A stretch of DNA of 64,000 bases from Membranipora membranacea (lineage: Eukaryota > Bryozoa > Gymnolaemata > Cheilostomatida > Membraniporidae): positions 8,449,501 to 8,513,500 of the forward strand of contig OU612070.1 of the NCBI GenBank assembly GCA_914767715.1, read 5' to 3'. Position numbers and translations under genes: made by a program. The first letter of the stretch is position 1. Each line of letters begins with the position of its first letter. This document shows positions 11,697 to 23,966 of the stretch, piece by piece. The notes below the pieces were generated by a model that was not told where the DNA came from, did not search any database, and worked only from the letters and a program-made list of their open reading frames with translations.

Positions 11697-12404
11697 CTAT
11701 TGTAAAAGAAAAGGGCTTTGTTGAGCTTGTAGAAGAATCATTGTGAAAAGCCATGGCCAGATGTTTAAAACGGGTACAATTCATTTGCAATGAATATGGG
11801 TTTTAATTGTATTAAATCAGATGCAGATGACAACTGTCTACAAAACCTGTTATTGTCAATCCATCGTTTCAAAATTGTTTCCCAATATTACCCACATACT
11901 TACTAGTATCCTGCAAGCTTTTTGTGGCGCTTACTAAACTATAACATACTTGAACTAATACCGATAGACCATACAGCACGCAAAGCTCAATCAAATGCAG
12001 GACAACCTATACAACACAACACAACACAAAACAACGCAATAAATACTTTTATTGAATCTTTCATCTGCGTGATGTCCTCGCCATAATACAATTAAGGTTG
12101 TGAGAGAGTAATAGTAACACCAAATATTTCCTCACCATCACAGAACGCTACTGACACTCGTCCAAGTGATCAGTCGGCTGCAAGTCGAGGTAGTGGCATT
12201 GAATTATCAAACGCTCAATCTCAGAAACTGTGTTTTTGATATTGTAATGCTACTAATTCGTATTGTAGCTGTCTGAGCACTTAGACTATACTGACACCTA
12301 CCTCACAATAAAATTATTACTAGCTGCAATCGAGCAGCAGTGCTGCTTCTTGTTCGCACTAATCGTCTTTTCTGCATGGGCTCATAAATCAACTTGCTAT
12401 ATAG
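11697..12404. other. Upstream region of the deaminase-like gene
   Basis: No gene recognised. It should hold the promoter and any 5' UTR exon of the minus-strand gene. A short run of ACAAC-type repeats lies at about 12010-12035. The left target-duplication copy of the 5.6-kb element begins at 12405. Confidence 0.4.
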
Positions 12405-12437
12405 ATTTCACTTATGGCGGCCCATAGCACCTTTATT

Positions 12438-12516
12438 AATGCGCATTAGCTAACATGCTAAGTCGCTAAGTCGCTAATGCGCATTAGTTAACATGCTAAC
12501 TCGCTAATGCGCATTA
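12438..12516. repeat. Left subterminal GCGCATTAG repeats
   Basis: Three AATGCGCATTA cores are separated by TAACATGCTAA and TCGCTAA blocks. The same arrangement occurs in reverse complement at 17930-18034. The repeated palindromic core suggests protein-binding sites at the element end. Confidence 0.7.
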
Positions 12517-12586
12517 AGAGATTAAAGATTTCCAGAAATATTTTTGGGTCTGTCTTTATGCATGTGCGGGCTATCACTGTCTTGAT

Positions 12587-12639
12587 ATGGCCTCTGTGAT
12601 TGGTCTTACTTTCAAAATAAGACCAATCACAGAGGTCAT
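12587..12639. repeat. 22-bp-arm hairpin
   Basis: Arms 12587-12608 and 12618-12639 are complementary with one mismatch (...CTCTGTGATTGGTCTTA and its complement) around a 9-base loop. It lies just inside the left end of the 5.6-kb element. It could be a small MITE or a structural part of the element. Confidence 0.7.
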
Positions 12640-13060
12640 ACTAATCTCTGCTCTACTACTCCTCCACCAAAAAATGATTTGATCCAAGCAATGTAATTTG
12701 TTGTGTTGTTGCTGATGGAGTTTTATTGTAAATGACACCTGTATCCTCATACCATTCATCACTGAGTATGGTAAGGCTATAACTCTCTGGTTTGGTACAA
12801 CATTAGAGCGTGATGGACAAAGTTTGCAGACTATTCCATCAGTTATATGTACTCAAATGATAACCTTTCAAACTCAGTATGAGTAAGTATATGATCAAGG
12901 AGTCCTTGATATAATATTGATTAGCAACTTGCATAGTATAGTAGTAGGCCTACCTCAGATTGATTTTGCACAGACTACTACATATTGTGGTGTCAACTGT
13001 GTGTTAATGAAGTATCTACTAAGCTGTTCATAGGCCTATGTCACTAGTGTTATCAGGGAA

Positions 13061-13118
13061 CCAGACACACACAAGGCTGCAACTCATCAAATCAACTGTC
13101 AGTGACCTGCTGTCTGTG
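13061..13118. repeat. Solo arm end of the 363-bp palindromic element
   Basis: About 58 bp match the last part (about 9503-9559) of the right arm of the palindromic element at 9198-9560, including the CTGCTGTCTGTG end. The other arm is absent here, so this is a truncated copy. Confidence 0.75.
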
Positions 13119-14336
13119 AATGGACATGTTTTAAGTTGGAAAACATGGTTTTTTGTCAATGGTTTGCTCATGTCGCTCTAATCAAGGTATTAAGGAAGAT
13201 ATATATGTTGGGTTAGTTGTAGGCCAAGACGCAAGGGTCATTGTTGTGGTTCTATTGGTATGGTTTCGTCTCATGATCAATGTGAGAGATATTTAGAAAT
13301 ATCTAATCTAATGCAACATATATTGGATGTATATATAATTGGAGGACAAGTAAATCCCGGCATGTTAAAAAAGCTAATGCCAACTTAGGGATTGAGTTCC
13401 AGTTCTAGAACTTCAGAGAGTGCCTACAATCCCAATCATATTCTTAAAGGCTTAAAAAGAGGTTTCAACAAATGAAGTGCAATGCTCATGCAATGATGCC
13501 CAGGTCACACCACCTGGTCGCACACAAATATTCAGCCAAATTATCCTTTATAGCAAGATATTTGTTACATACCCCCGGTTTTATGTTTTTTCTCAAGGTA
13601 AGTGGAAATTGCATCACTTTTTCTCTTCAGGCGCCCATGTATTCAGAGTGATTGTCAATGTCATTCACAAACATGAGCCTAGTGGATAATTTTATGGGAG
13701 TAGCCTACCCTCCCTGGGATTGTCAGGATGGGACCATTACCGTAACCATACTATGCCATTTATAAGCTTTACCTTCTTCACATCCAAAATCCCAGTCTTC
13801 ACACCTTGTATTCAGATATTTAGCCTTGATTTGAGCTTTGTGTCAAAGCCTTTACTTTTAGTAGTTCAAAGTTTGGTAAACAATCTGGTCAAAGTATTGT
13901 CATTGTAGAGGCCAGCCCAGTTCGGATACAATTTGTCCTCTGCCCCCAGAGAGCATTGGATTTGACCAATAAGATTTAATTATTTTTATTGAACCCCTGA
14001 CTGAAGACCAGGCTTTTGTCAACTTTAATTAAAACAGGGCCCTAATAATGAATTGCCAATATTATCCGGCTGGCGGGAATATACGCAGTAAATTGGTAAA
14101 AAAAACAGTTTCTTCACACCTTGATTCACCCTATTTTCCGCTTTATACTGTAATATATATATTAAAATGTATCCTAAAATGAACACCATCATAGATTTGT
14201 TGCACTCAAACCCCTTGTCAATACAATTGGCAATACAGTAAAAATGACCAGCGGTTTGTTAGGGTCCTCAAAATAACAATCTTGTGCCCAGCGAAATCCT
14301 TGGACTGAAAAAATAATTCAATTGTAATATTTTAAA

Positions 14337-15295
14337 GATGATGGTGACGGAGAAGAGAGCGATGGTACAAATGATAACAATGGAAGGCATGATGACAATG
14401 GTATACCTTTATCACTACCAACATTAGATCCAAAGACTGCTTTTGGTGAGTCACAATTTAAGATTTATAGAATAATCATAGTAGCGGGCCCACCAGATGA
14501 ATCTGACTCAGAATAGATATAATATTATAATGAAATTCAAGTCAGCCTCTTCCCTAAACATCTGATAAAATGATTTGCCCTCACTGATTTTGACAATACA
14601 ATAAAGTAGCCCAGTTTGGTAGCTGGCGTCACAGGAAGAAGTCATCATTATCAGCCAGGTCTACTTTATTGACATCGTCTTGGAGTTGCTATGTCACGGA
14701 AAAGGGGATGACAACTCCAACCATCTATGAGCAGCTATACGTTATTTTTTTAGGTATCTGCAATATCAACTAACATCAGCTGTTGACAGTTATTGGCCAC
14801 CAAGGTTTCAATTTTGAGATGGTTCCTGCCCAAGATGAATATCATGGATCCTATCCGTTGTTAACCCATAGTTACATTATAAGCTGCCACTTGTGTTGTT
14901 AATTTTAGAAAGAGTGAAAATGCGACTTCAGAATTAGTACCCGACATTTCACCAATTGATAACACAAAATTATTTTGCTTTTAGATGAAGGACTCATTTT
15001 GACCCCAAAAAAAGAAAAAAAAAGCCAATAAGTTCTACTCAGGAAGCACCGACTGGTACATGTAAGTAAACATTTTCTTTGCTTAGTCTCAGTACAGAAA
15101 TCAAGCTCGTTGCAGCAAAGATACAGTATCCAGTTGATCTTGAGACTTGAGCAGTATTGTTTGACTGAAAGGATAAGATTGGCATTGGCATTGGCCATAA
15201 AGACCTATTTGTGTTGTATCCTCATACTAATTTTTATTGCAGATATATTGACAATTGTGTGTGGAGTTCGGATAAACCTCAAATCAGAGGATTGA
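14337..15295 (+). pseudogene. Weak exon-like pieces inside the 5.6-kb element
   Basis: Three pieces have exon-like borders: 14337-14442 (AG before, GTGAGT after; acidic, Asp/Gly/Asn-rich peptide ending LPTLDPKTAF), 14985-15060 (acceptor TTTTAG, donor TGTAAGT; a Lys-rich run that meets a stop in the phase-matched frame), and 15241-15289 (after TTGCAG, before GTGAGT). They could be remains of a transposase or accessory protein of the element. I recognise no domain and the frame is broken, so this remains speculative. Confidence 0.2.
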
Positions 15296-16940
15296 GAGTG
15301 AGTTGTTTGTATGTTGATAAATATATTAATACAACCTGGTTGGCGGCGACCATTTCAATCTACATTGCTCAGTTTTTTTTATCTGTTTGTCAAGGAGAAG
15401 AGTTTGAGAGAACTTGGTTTAGATAAATAGAAATTACTTAAACTTAGTTGAGCTAGGCTAAGGCCAATCTCTTGCATTATTAGGCTATGCTATGTTTTAC
15501 CCCAATTTTGTTTGCCTGCATGCACTGCCTTTGCTGCCTGCTAGTAATGGATATGTCTATCTTTCGAAGGTGCTGAGAGGGCACTGGGTTACAATGATAC
15601 TGTAGTGATCGAGAAGATGGGGGATCTCTATAGGGCTGCACCTAATCAGAATCGACGTTAACTTCAGTGTCTTAAAAAAAGATGTAAGTAAACCAGCTAA
15701 TGGCCTGTCATGACAACCTTGATGTTGGTTATGTTGGTTGAGGAGGGGGCACCAACAAAGTTTGTCAAGATATGCTATCTGGATCAGTACAATGACATGA
15801 CACACAGATTTTAAGATTGGCATTTTCAGGTAGTCAAGTTTGCTTGAAACACTAAAGACTGTGTAGGGTCTTTCAAGTAAGTCCTAGCTTAGTTTCTCTG
15901 CAAAAATAACAAACAAATAATAAAGGTCATCTAGGCAAATTCTAAGTGCGTGATCACTTTTTACTATATGAGCCCTACTTTGAGTGTACCATCTGGCTCT
16001 GTTACCATTCAATCTAACGAATCGTTGAGACCTCTGAACAAGAGAGGACAACTCCTTAGAATACAAAGGAGTCTTGAAAGAAGCACTGTATCCCTGCTGT
16101 ATCAGTGTAGTTGGACCAAATGCATTGTAGGAAACCAACTGTGTTGTTATTCTCCTTTTTAGAAAGTCATAGAGCTTACTCTGAATGGTGAGAGCAATGA
16201 CTCCTGCAGCAAAGCTATCAAACCAATTAAATTTTTCTCCTCCATTTTTATATTTAAAACAAAATTTTTCATCATATGTATATATTTATCATTAAACAGG
16301 TATTTTGCAATAAATAAACAACCTGAAAAATCACCACACTATTTCCTAATAAAATGACAATGAGTTTAATTTGAAAGTATCATTATTTAGCTTTGGAGCA
16401 GGGAGAATTCTCCCGTTGTGAGAAGAAACTGTACAAGTGTTGTGCGGATTTGTGCAGTCTTGGATACTCTCTCTTCATACTTCGACCCAAGTATATAGAC
16501 ATGTCTTATGTTCTGGACTAACCCAACAGTTCTGTAGGCTAGACACTACACTATATGCAGCGGTTTCACTGTGGGAAAAAGATTATCAAAGATTAATGTA
16601 ATGGAGACATAGTATGGAATATCTATAAAAGATTATTAAAACCGTAAGCGGAAACAATTTAGGTCCCGGAACATTGGAACAATATATCAAACCAAGACAA
16701 ACGTAATATGAGGTTTTGAGCTGGACTAAATTAGCCATCATGATTTTATTACCAAGAAATAATATCACATCATATGTCACACAAAATCTAAAGGTATGGC
16801 AACTAAAGGAGAGTTGTCTACTCTTTGGAAGAATAGGGTGATCCACTTGAGATGACAGTAACATGAATAAGGTGAGAAACCAAAATACATATTAAAGTAA
16901 TCACTGAATGAAAAGTACACAAAACATGCACATTATTATA

Positions 16941-17146
16941 AATGCGCATTGCTAGAACTGCGCATTGTTAGAAATGCGCATTGTTATAACTGCGCATTTC
17001 TAGAACTGCGCATTCTTAGAACTGCGCATTCTTAAAACTGCGCATTCTTAGAACTGCGCATTCTTAAAACTGCGCATTCTTAGAACTGCGCATTCTTAAA
17101 ACTGCGCATTCTTAAAACTGCGCATTCTTAGAACTGCGCATAACAA
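16941..17146. repeat. 16-bp tandem repeat, about 13 copies
   Basis: The unit is close to ACTGCGCATTCTTAGA, repeated head to tail about 13 times with small changes. Left-side copies are more divergent (AAT for ACT, TAGAA variants). Its GCGCATT core is the same as in the subterminal repeats of the surrounding element. Confidence 0.9.
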
Positions 17147-17230
17147 AATAATTGATGGAAATTTGTCATACAACATTGACTGTAATGAAGTACCAGACCT
17201 GCCAAAACTCCAGTCACTTATTTTGAGTCA

Positions 17231-17344
17231 CCCTATTTTCACACCTCAAATAACACAGGTTGGATCACAGGTCTACTCCAAAAACCTGGGATTTTGGAGA
17301 AGACCTGTGATCCAACCTGTGTTATTTGAGGTGTGAAAATAGGG
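17231..17344. repeat. Perfect 44-bp-arm hairpin
   Basis: Arms 17231-17274 and 17301-17344 are exact reverse complements around a 26-base loop. A third, shorter inverted segment (CCCAGGTTTTGGAGTAGACC, near 17361-17380) repeats part of the loop and left arm. It is probably a MITE or a rearranged piece within the larger element. Confidence 0.85.
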
Positions 17345-18715
17345 ATTTTGGAGTGAAATCCCAGGTTTTGGAGTAGACCTGTGGGTTGAATAGAAAGATT
17401 GCAGAGCAGTCTAGGCTAGGGCCATCCATCAAGACCCATTCCCATGGGCTGTTGCATGTAAATCCATGGCTATCCATGCATGCAACTTTGGCCAAAATGA
17501 GTGAGTGATACCTTGATGTAAAGTAATGTTACCTGGTAAGTGTTCTTCTTGTGGTTCTTTATAGCTGGCCAGCCCTAACTCATTTAACTATCTATGTATA
17601 AGTTTCTTCATTATTTTGTCTGCTTCAGGCTCCTCATGGTGATCCACTAACTAACTCCAAAACCAAAGAGCCACAATCCATTTGTATCCTCCACATAAGA
17701 GTGCGATCACATGACCAACATGTGATGTAAATAATAACACAACAGACCTAAGACATTGACTCATTGACTCAATGATTGATCAAGAAGCATTGGCATCTCA
17801 CAATCTCCCATGTAAGTAGTTTGAAATAGTTCCAGGGTCATGGCAGGTATGGTAGTGGTGTAAGTGCCTATCACAAAGCCCATCTTTGATAATACAGTCA
17901 TTACCCAAAACAGGTTTAACTGCGAGTTAGTGATTTAGCATGTTAATTAATGCGCATTAGCGAGTTAGCGAGTTAGCATGTTAACTAATGCGCATTAGCG
18001 AGTTAGCGAGTTAGCATGTTAATTAATGCGCATTAATAAAGGTGCTACGGGCCGCCATATTTCACTGCACATTCTTTGTACAAAAGCACAATAACTAAAA
18101 AGCTGTCTAAACATGATTATGGGGATCATGAGTCAATAAAGAAATTTTTTTGAATGAACAGTCAGTTAGCTTAATCAAACATATGGTTCAAATAGAAAAT
18201 GATATATGCGTAGCTGTCAGGAAATAGTATAATCAGCTTTATTTTGTCTACATTGAGAACAAAACAATTTCATAGTACTTTGACTATAAATAGACATGAC
18301 CGACATGCAAAGCATGGCCAAGCATATCTCATCAGCTAACATAACATAAAAAGTTTTTCCTTTTTTTGCCTCAGACAAGGTGACACTGACACTGTACTCT
18401 TGAGTTTGACAACATGGCAAGTGTAAGTAAACATTACCAATAAGACTGTTTCAATAGCTTGCTTTGTACGTGCATATGACTGGGTTCTGTGTCACTCAAA
18501 TCCTTTATCTGAACAAACAGCTCAAAAGTGGTGTATTACCATTGAACTTTAGGCTATTAGAGTAACATGGCAACAACAACAGGCGACAGGAAAGTCTTTA
18601 AATAAGGGAGAGGACTGACACACTAACAGCAAGGATAAGGATATCAGAATACAGGGGCGTATATTCTAAAAAGTTTCACTCACTGACTTTTTAGAGATGA
18701 GCATAATGGAGGGTG

Positions 18716-18743
18716 TGGGAGGGGCGCTTAAGCGCCCCTCCCA
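18716..18743. repeat. 28-bp perfect palindrome
   Basis: TGGGAGGGGCGCTT is followed at once by its reverse complement, with no spacer. It is strongly GC-rich in an AT-rich setting. It lies next to a tRNA-like SINE piece and may mark a MITE or recombination product. Confidence 0.85.
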
Positions 18744-18787
18744 CCACGGAAATTTTTGCATATCGGTAGCAAAATAGTGCAAGCAGA

Positions 18788-18935
18788 GAGGTATTTCAAT
18801 AGCTCACTGAGTTGTTGGGATTTGAACCCACAACATTTTTAATAAACAGTGAGGACTAGTCAGACACTCTACAAACTGAGCTATTCAGCCTGGCTGGCTT
18901 TGTACGCGAATTATAGGTGAGGAATTACGGTATGA
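18788..18935 (-). repeat. tRNA-derived SINE-like piece next to a MITE end
   Basis: Read on the minus strand it has a Pol III A box (TAGCTCAGTTTGTAGAGTG) and a B box with paired T-arm (GTGGGTTCAAATCCCAAC), but the acceptor stem does not pair, so it is not a functional tRNA. It is flanked at 18908-18934 by TATAGGTGAGGAATTACGG, the same terminus as the element at 26844-27214. Confidence 0.6.
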
Positions 18936-20226
18936 CTTGCACACAGTAATCATGGATTTTCATTCACGGATATCCGTGGTCCGTGATTGCTAATATACGC
19001 CACTGTCAGAATGGGACCTGCAAACGCATTATAGCCCATATCTAGGCATTGTAACTCTCCTCCAGCTGTTTGACCATGACCACAACCAACAGGTGCTTCC
19101 ACCTCCTGATAAAAAAGCTTAGAGACCAACACTTTTAATACATGGAGGCCAACCATGGACACATAGACTGGGGATCTGCAATGTGAATTTTTCATTGGCA
19201 GTAACATAGGTGAGGGCTTTGAAATTAGTTGCTGCCATTTGATACCGTTTGAATTCCGTCTTTGTGAGTGGTTTGGGATCTGTATTTTGTGTGGATACCA
19301 GTTTTTAATTTCACAAAGCATGACGATCTGCGGTATGCCTGGGCAAAAAAAATACCCCTGCGTTCATCATTATGATAATGAAACTTTTAAGAAGTCAGTA
19401 AAAGAGAGTTTTAAAGCCTTAACTTGTTTTTTCCTTCAAGTTTTTAGGTTCATCTCCCCGTTTTTGATCCAGTTTGGTGCACAATTCCGTGAAAATAAAA
19501 TTTTACATGCACATATTTGTTACAGGCACTGATAATCGGTTTGTCCCATTTGCATGAAATCGGAAAATCTAATGCAACAGCCTAGCAGCTAGATGAAAAC
19601 CTCAAGGGTATCTCTGTTGATTTTAAATTTAGGGGAGAAGCCGAGACAAGTTTTCTATAGGAAGATCTACCAAAAGCCTTACTATGACATCATTGTAATG
19701 GCTATAGGGAACTTCTACGCAAAAAGATATCTGAAAAACATTGGTGCAGAGCGGTGGTTATCATGGGGATGTGGCCTCAAGCCAATCCAGAATTTAATCT
19801 GAAAATGAGGGCTTTTAACTCTCTAAAGTCTATTCGTAGAGACGATCAGGCGGCCCGGCTGAGTTCCTTGTATGTTGAGATTAGACTGTAAAGCCTTTTA
19901 GCAGGCCCAAAGCATTGAGCATTTCAGAATTCAGGCCAGGTTCCATATATCAGGCTGTAAAGGTTGTCTACTGCCATAAAAAAAGGAGCTAATAACAATA
20001 AATATTGATTTTTGAGAATGGCATAGTATTGAATATGCGCTTTCATTCATATAAAAGGGAAATTTTGGCAAAAGTCATTCGTGTTTGTAAACTAGCTTTT
20101 CTAATAATATATATAAATTATGCTCATTTATCAATATAATTATACACTTATCTTTATTTGACAACCAATTCAAGTTAAGACAATTCCTTACATATGGAAA
20201 TACCAGTCCAAGGCACAGGGTCTCCT
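18936..20226. other. No gene recognised
   Basis: AT-rich sequence with several short open frames on both strands and none that I recognise. The minus-strand frame at 18950-19321 (123 codons) is the longest but shows no domain, and its composition is not clearly protein-like. Confidence 0.4.
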
Positions 20227-20430
20227 CTAGTAAGAGTCAGTACCAACTGTTGCAGGTTGATCTTCGCTAAATATAAACTTAGATAACTTGCCACTCATAC
20301 GTGAAATGTGACTACATTCACGTCCAAATGTGACAATCCCAAATTTGGCAATAAGAGTATCAACCATAAACAGGATCACCAATTGCTTTGGCCATTTTAA
20401 CAGTTTGAAATTGAGCCAGTAACATGCCCA
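20227..20430 (-). CDS. Candidate 3' exon, unknown protein
   Basis: The minus-strand frame ends at a stop at 20227-20229 and follows a possible acceptor (...CACCAGGCAG) near 20430. The peptide has plausible protein character: WPKQLVILFMVDTLIAKFGI, then a Ser/Arg region, and an end ...DQPATVGTDSY. One segment is hydrophobic enough for a membrane helix. It may belong with the minus-strand candidates at 21983-24410, but no splice links can be shown. Confidence 0.22.
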   Translation of the reverse strand, partial: WACYWLNFKLLKWPKQLVILFMVDTLIAKFGIVTFGRECSHISRMSGKLSKFIFSEDQPATVGTDSY

Positions 20431-21982
20431 TTTACCTGCCTGGTGATTGCACCTTTTGTCCTTGTCCTTGTCCTTGAGTAAAATCAAAAACGATCATTTA
20501 AAAAATTCATCTAAAGATTTCAAAAAGATTAAAAAAAAGATTATAACTGCTTAATTACTAAAACGATATGCTTCCTCACCTGCAATGCATCACTTTTCCA
20601 CAGTTAATTTGAGGTCTACTGCATATTCTCACAAAACGGCAGCATTCGCTGTTTTCAGTTTGGAGCAGGTGAGGGAGCCCACACTGATGAGGTGATATAC
20701 TATTGCATGTATATCTCTGATCGATAGAGAGTGAATTAATTCACTTAGCTTGAGTGCAGCTGAAATTCAGTATTTAGGAGACGTATGGATGATTACCCAA
20801 ACTTTTGGATATACACTTATCATTTTCTCATTCTTTGTTAAAATATTCTAATTTATATTTAGACAATCTGATATCACCTTTTAACAGTTTAGAAGAGCAT
20901 TTAGCACATATTTTTGACAAGAAAAGTGACATCGAAACTGTGTATTGCTAGCCTAAGCTCAGTAAAAGAGAACTAATAATGCAGAGCTAGGTAATTCTGT
21001 TTCGATCATGTCTGTTTGATAAAATTAAAGTTGTCCTCTCTTTCAGCCAAATGTAGGTGCTCAATATTTGCGACAGAAGCTCTATCGATCAGAGATACAC
21101 ATACTAATAGTGTAATCTCGAAATCAGTGTGGAGGGAGCCAGTGTTTAGGATGTGTTGAGTTTCTCTGTATGCTGCACACAGATGGTCTATGTTAAAGTC
21201 TATTTCTGTGATTTAGATAAGATTTTCTGTGCCTGTATTTGTCTGGTGATGGTGATGTGATATCATGTTTCGCCCAATTACCAATGAACAAGCTGCTATT
21301 TGGTTACTGAGCTCAGCATATGGTACCATGCTGGGCAGCCGTCACTTTTCTTCAGCCTGATGCATGCATGCTGCTTAGAAGCGTGTGAAGACATCCTTAT
21401 ATTCAACCTGATAAGTTGAAGTTTGGCAGCACATCTCCAATCAACGTAACATGCTTGTTGAATGTAAGAGTATGGATATATTTGTAACCCTAGAAATTCA
21501 GTGTAGGCCCCAATTTATCATCAATGATTATTCATATATATATATATACATTTATCACTATTAAAAATAATTTGTCTTACTTGCTGAGACAGGCCTGCAG
21601 TTGTCAAATCCTGATCTCAATACATTTTTTTATTGACAGATGGTGAATTCTCATTTTCTAAGCATAACAGAATATATTTACGGAATCATTACGGTTTTAT
21701 TGTGGATTTGTGCCCAACATTGAATTGAATTTGGTTTAATGAGCATCAGGAAGAAGATAAATAAATAACAGGAGTGTATTTAAGATAGGGTTCGTTTAGT
21801 TAGTCTCGAGGTGACTCATTGTTACCTACCACTAAATCTGAACTATCTGAGGTCAGCGCCGCTTACAATATGAAAAGGGTGAGTCTACGATAGCTTGAAT
21901 CAAATACTATTCAATTTCAAGTATGTGTGAAATGGTGATCTTTTCATCCTGAGAATACTTCTCTTCTTCAAGTTGAGACAGT

Positions 21983-22273
21983 CTAACACCCGTGGTTCAA
22001 TTTCACCCACATCCCACCGAGTGAGCTAGTTATTGAAAATTCTGGCAAATGTGAAAAGACTATCGTGAGTACCGTGGGTATTCCTGGATTCAGATAAAGA
22101 ACATCTTCTATGTCAGTTGACTCACTAAAATGGAGGCTAACACTGTGGTACTGAAACTCTAGTCTTTCAGATAGAGCATTTATATTATAATAAACGCTAC
22201 TATCATAACAGAAACCGTTTTCCTTCTTTGTAATGTGATATAATTTTTTCGGTTTATTGGCTATTATATGCAT
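21983..22273 (-). CDS. Candidate exon or ORF fragment, unknown
   Basis: A 96-codon minus-strand frame with plausible composition (ALSERLEFQYHSVSLHF, STDIEDVLYLNPGIPTVLT). A possible acceptor sits upstream of the KENGFCYDSS part. No domain is recognised. It lies between other minus-strand candidate exons and may be part of the same unidentified gene, or chance. Confidence 0.2.
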   Translation of the reverse strand: MHIIANKPKKLYHITKKENGFCYDSSVYYNINALSERLEFQYHSVSLHFSESTDIEDVLYLNPGIPTVLTIVFSHLPEFSITSSLGGMWVKLNHGC

Positions 22274-22889
22274 CGCGTTATGTAATCATGAACAAAAGCA
22301 ATGAGCAGCGGCACTATACCCGTGTCCAATACGCTAAGTCGCACCATCCACAATTTCCGACGCCCAGTGCCCAGCCTCCATGTCCAGGCTCCAGTGTCTG
22401 ACACCCAACGTCTGTATTGTAGAAGTCAATTTCCGCTGCAGATATGATGACACAGGTGAATTTTATTTACTTCTATCCGGACTGTTTTTTTGTGATAATC
22501 AAGCATTTACCCGACCAGAACCAGAATCAGATCATATAACTCTTAGTATAGAGGAATACACCAACTCGACCTGATAACCTTTAATAATGAGGCCTACGAA
22601 TCACTCCAGGAATTATCTTCATGAAGCACCTAAACATGGAAGGAAAACATTGAATAATCTGGAAGCATAGTGATCAGTATCAATCATTAACTGTTGCGGT
22701 TATACCCTCATCAAACCCAGGTGGCCTGCCAAGGCCAAGCATAATTCTTGGATATTAAAGAGGTATTGACCAGGCATTCATTGCCTGCCATGACTGTTTG
22801 GTGCTGAATGGAATGCCCGCCTGCCGTCCATAAGGGTAAAGTCTATGCTATTAGAATGAAATCAATTGGTAATATTACAAATGAAATAA

Positions 22890-23045
22890 GAAATCTATTT
22901 TTGTTTTTTGTTTTTTAAGTGCAAAAGGAAATAAGCAAGCTATTTTCAATTTTCGTTTTTGATTCTGCGAAACAAAAAACGGAAATCCAATTCAATATTT
23001 GTTTTTCATTTTTTGTGTTGAAAAACAAAAGACAAAAATCAAAAA
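22890..23045. repeat. T-rich low-complexity tract
   Basis: A tract of GTTTTT- and CAAAAA-type runs (TTTTTGTTTTTTGTTTTTT, AAAAACAAAAGACAAAAATC). No coding signal. Confidence 0.6.
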
Positions 23046-23549
23046 TTGCAAATTCAGGCTTAGTTACTAATGGAGATTTACTGGGGTTTGCATTTCTTGC
23101 CGTTACCGGTTGCTGCCGCCAAAAATGGACTGTCTGCCTGAGGTTGGTACGCTGAGATAATATGTTAAGTCAAGTCAGCTGCTATGAGGGGCTACTGTGT
23201 GGCTTGTCTGCATTGAGTGCCACACAATGTATGATACAGTGCTGGGTTGAGGCTACAAGGTTTTCGGCGCAGGTGCTTGGCTGGTGGCTGCCGCTTGTTT
23301 GATGTCGATTGTATGTTAAGCTTGCTGCCTCTGGTGGGTGGGCTGCCATCACCGCATTAATCTGTTTTGTTCAAATACTGGAGTCTGATATGCATTTAAA
23401 ACCTCTCAGTCTCTGAGAAACCAAACATCTTATGAACAAGATGGATGTTGGGTAGACAAAGTCATCTGAAGCTTCAACATGGGTCTCAGTGGAGGGAAAA
23501 GAAAATTAGATTTGCTTGCCTCTCAATGGTATATTAAATTCAATGACAT

Positions 23550-23966
23550 CTACTTCGGAATTTCCAAATAAATTGAAGAGAGCGCAAATCCGACCAATCC
23601 CGCAGGTAGCTTGCCCATCCTAACACGAAGACTATCAGCCAGTGTCAGTACTGTTTCATCTTTGGAAAGCTTTCTGAGGAGGTAATAATAAACAAAATGA
23701 GATCCAATGACTGATGACTGAATGAAATAAACTGAATCCTTGAACTGTCCTTGATCCTGGGTTGTGGTCAAGCTGCGAATGGTTTAACCTTCCCGACGCA
23801 TTATTATTCCACTGCAAAGAGTTATGACTGCTATCAATTTGCTTTTGACTTCAGAGCTCAAAAACTTTGGTTGAATTGCGGATAAATTACTGCTCAGTTT
23901 ATTGCCAGGATGTGACTCTTTTGCAGGCAGGAATATAACGCTGTGACTTTGCGATACCCAGAACAA
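23550..23966 (-). pseudogene. Long minus-strand frame broken by one TAA, unknown
   Basis: One continuous frame gives a first part (SQSHSVIFLPAKESHPGN... to GIIMRREG), a single TAA near 23785, then ISLTTTQDQGQF-type sequence that runs on to ...LADSLRVRMGKLPAGLVGFA..YLEIPK before the final stop at 23550. A possible acceptor (CATTCGCAG) just after the TAA could instead make these two exons. Protein character is moderate. I do not recognise a family. Confidence 0.25.

Larger units (their letters stand above)
12413..18058. mobile_element. 5.6-kb element with terminal inverted and subterminal repeats
   Basis: The left end (TATGGCGGCCCATAGCACC, from 12413) and right end (reverse complement of ATGGCGGCCCGTAGCACC, ending 18058) are inverted repeats that continue through three copies each of an AATGCGCATTA-containing repeat (about 12438-12516 and 17946-18034). 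ATTTCACT is present immediately outside both ends (12405-12412 and 18059-18066), consistent with an 8-bp target duplication as made by hAT or P-type DNA transposons. The left end has one extra T. Inside lie a 16-bp tandem array using the same GCGCATT core, hairpins and weak exon-like pieces, but no intact transposase. It is probably non-autonomous or decayed. Superfamily is not determined. Confidence 0.7.

Noticed and set aside
15557-16162. Several 70-90 codon frames on both strands in the 5.6-kb element
   Set aside because: No domain, no consistent splice chain, and opposite-strand overlap. Not enough for a transposase call.
18950-19321. 123-codon minus-strand frame
   Set aside because: No recognised motif, no clear splice sites, and it overlaps a repeat boundary at its low end.
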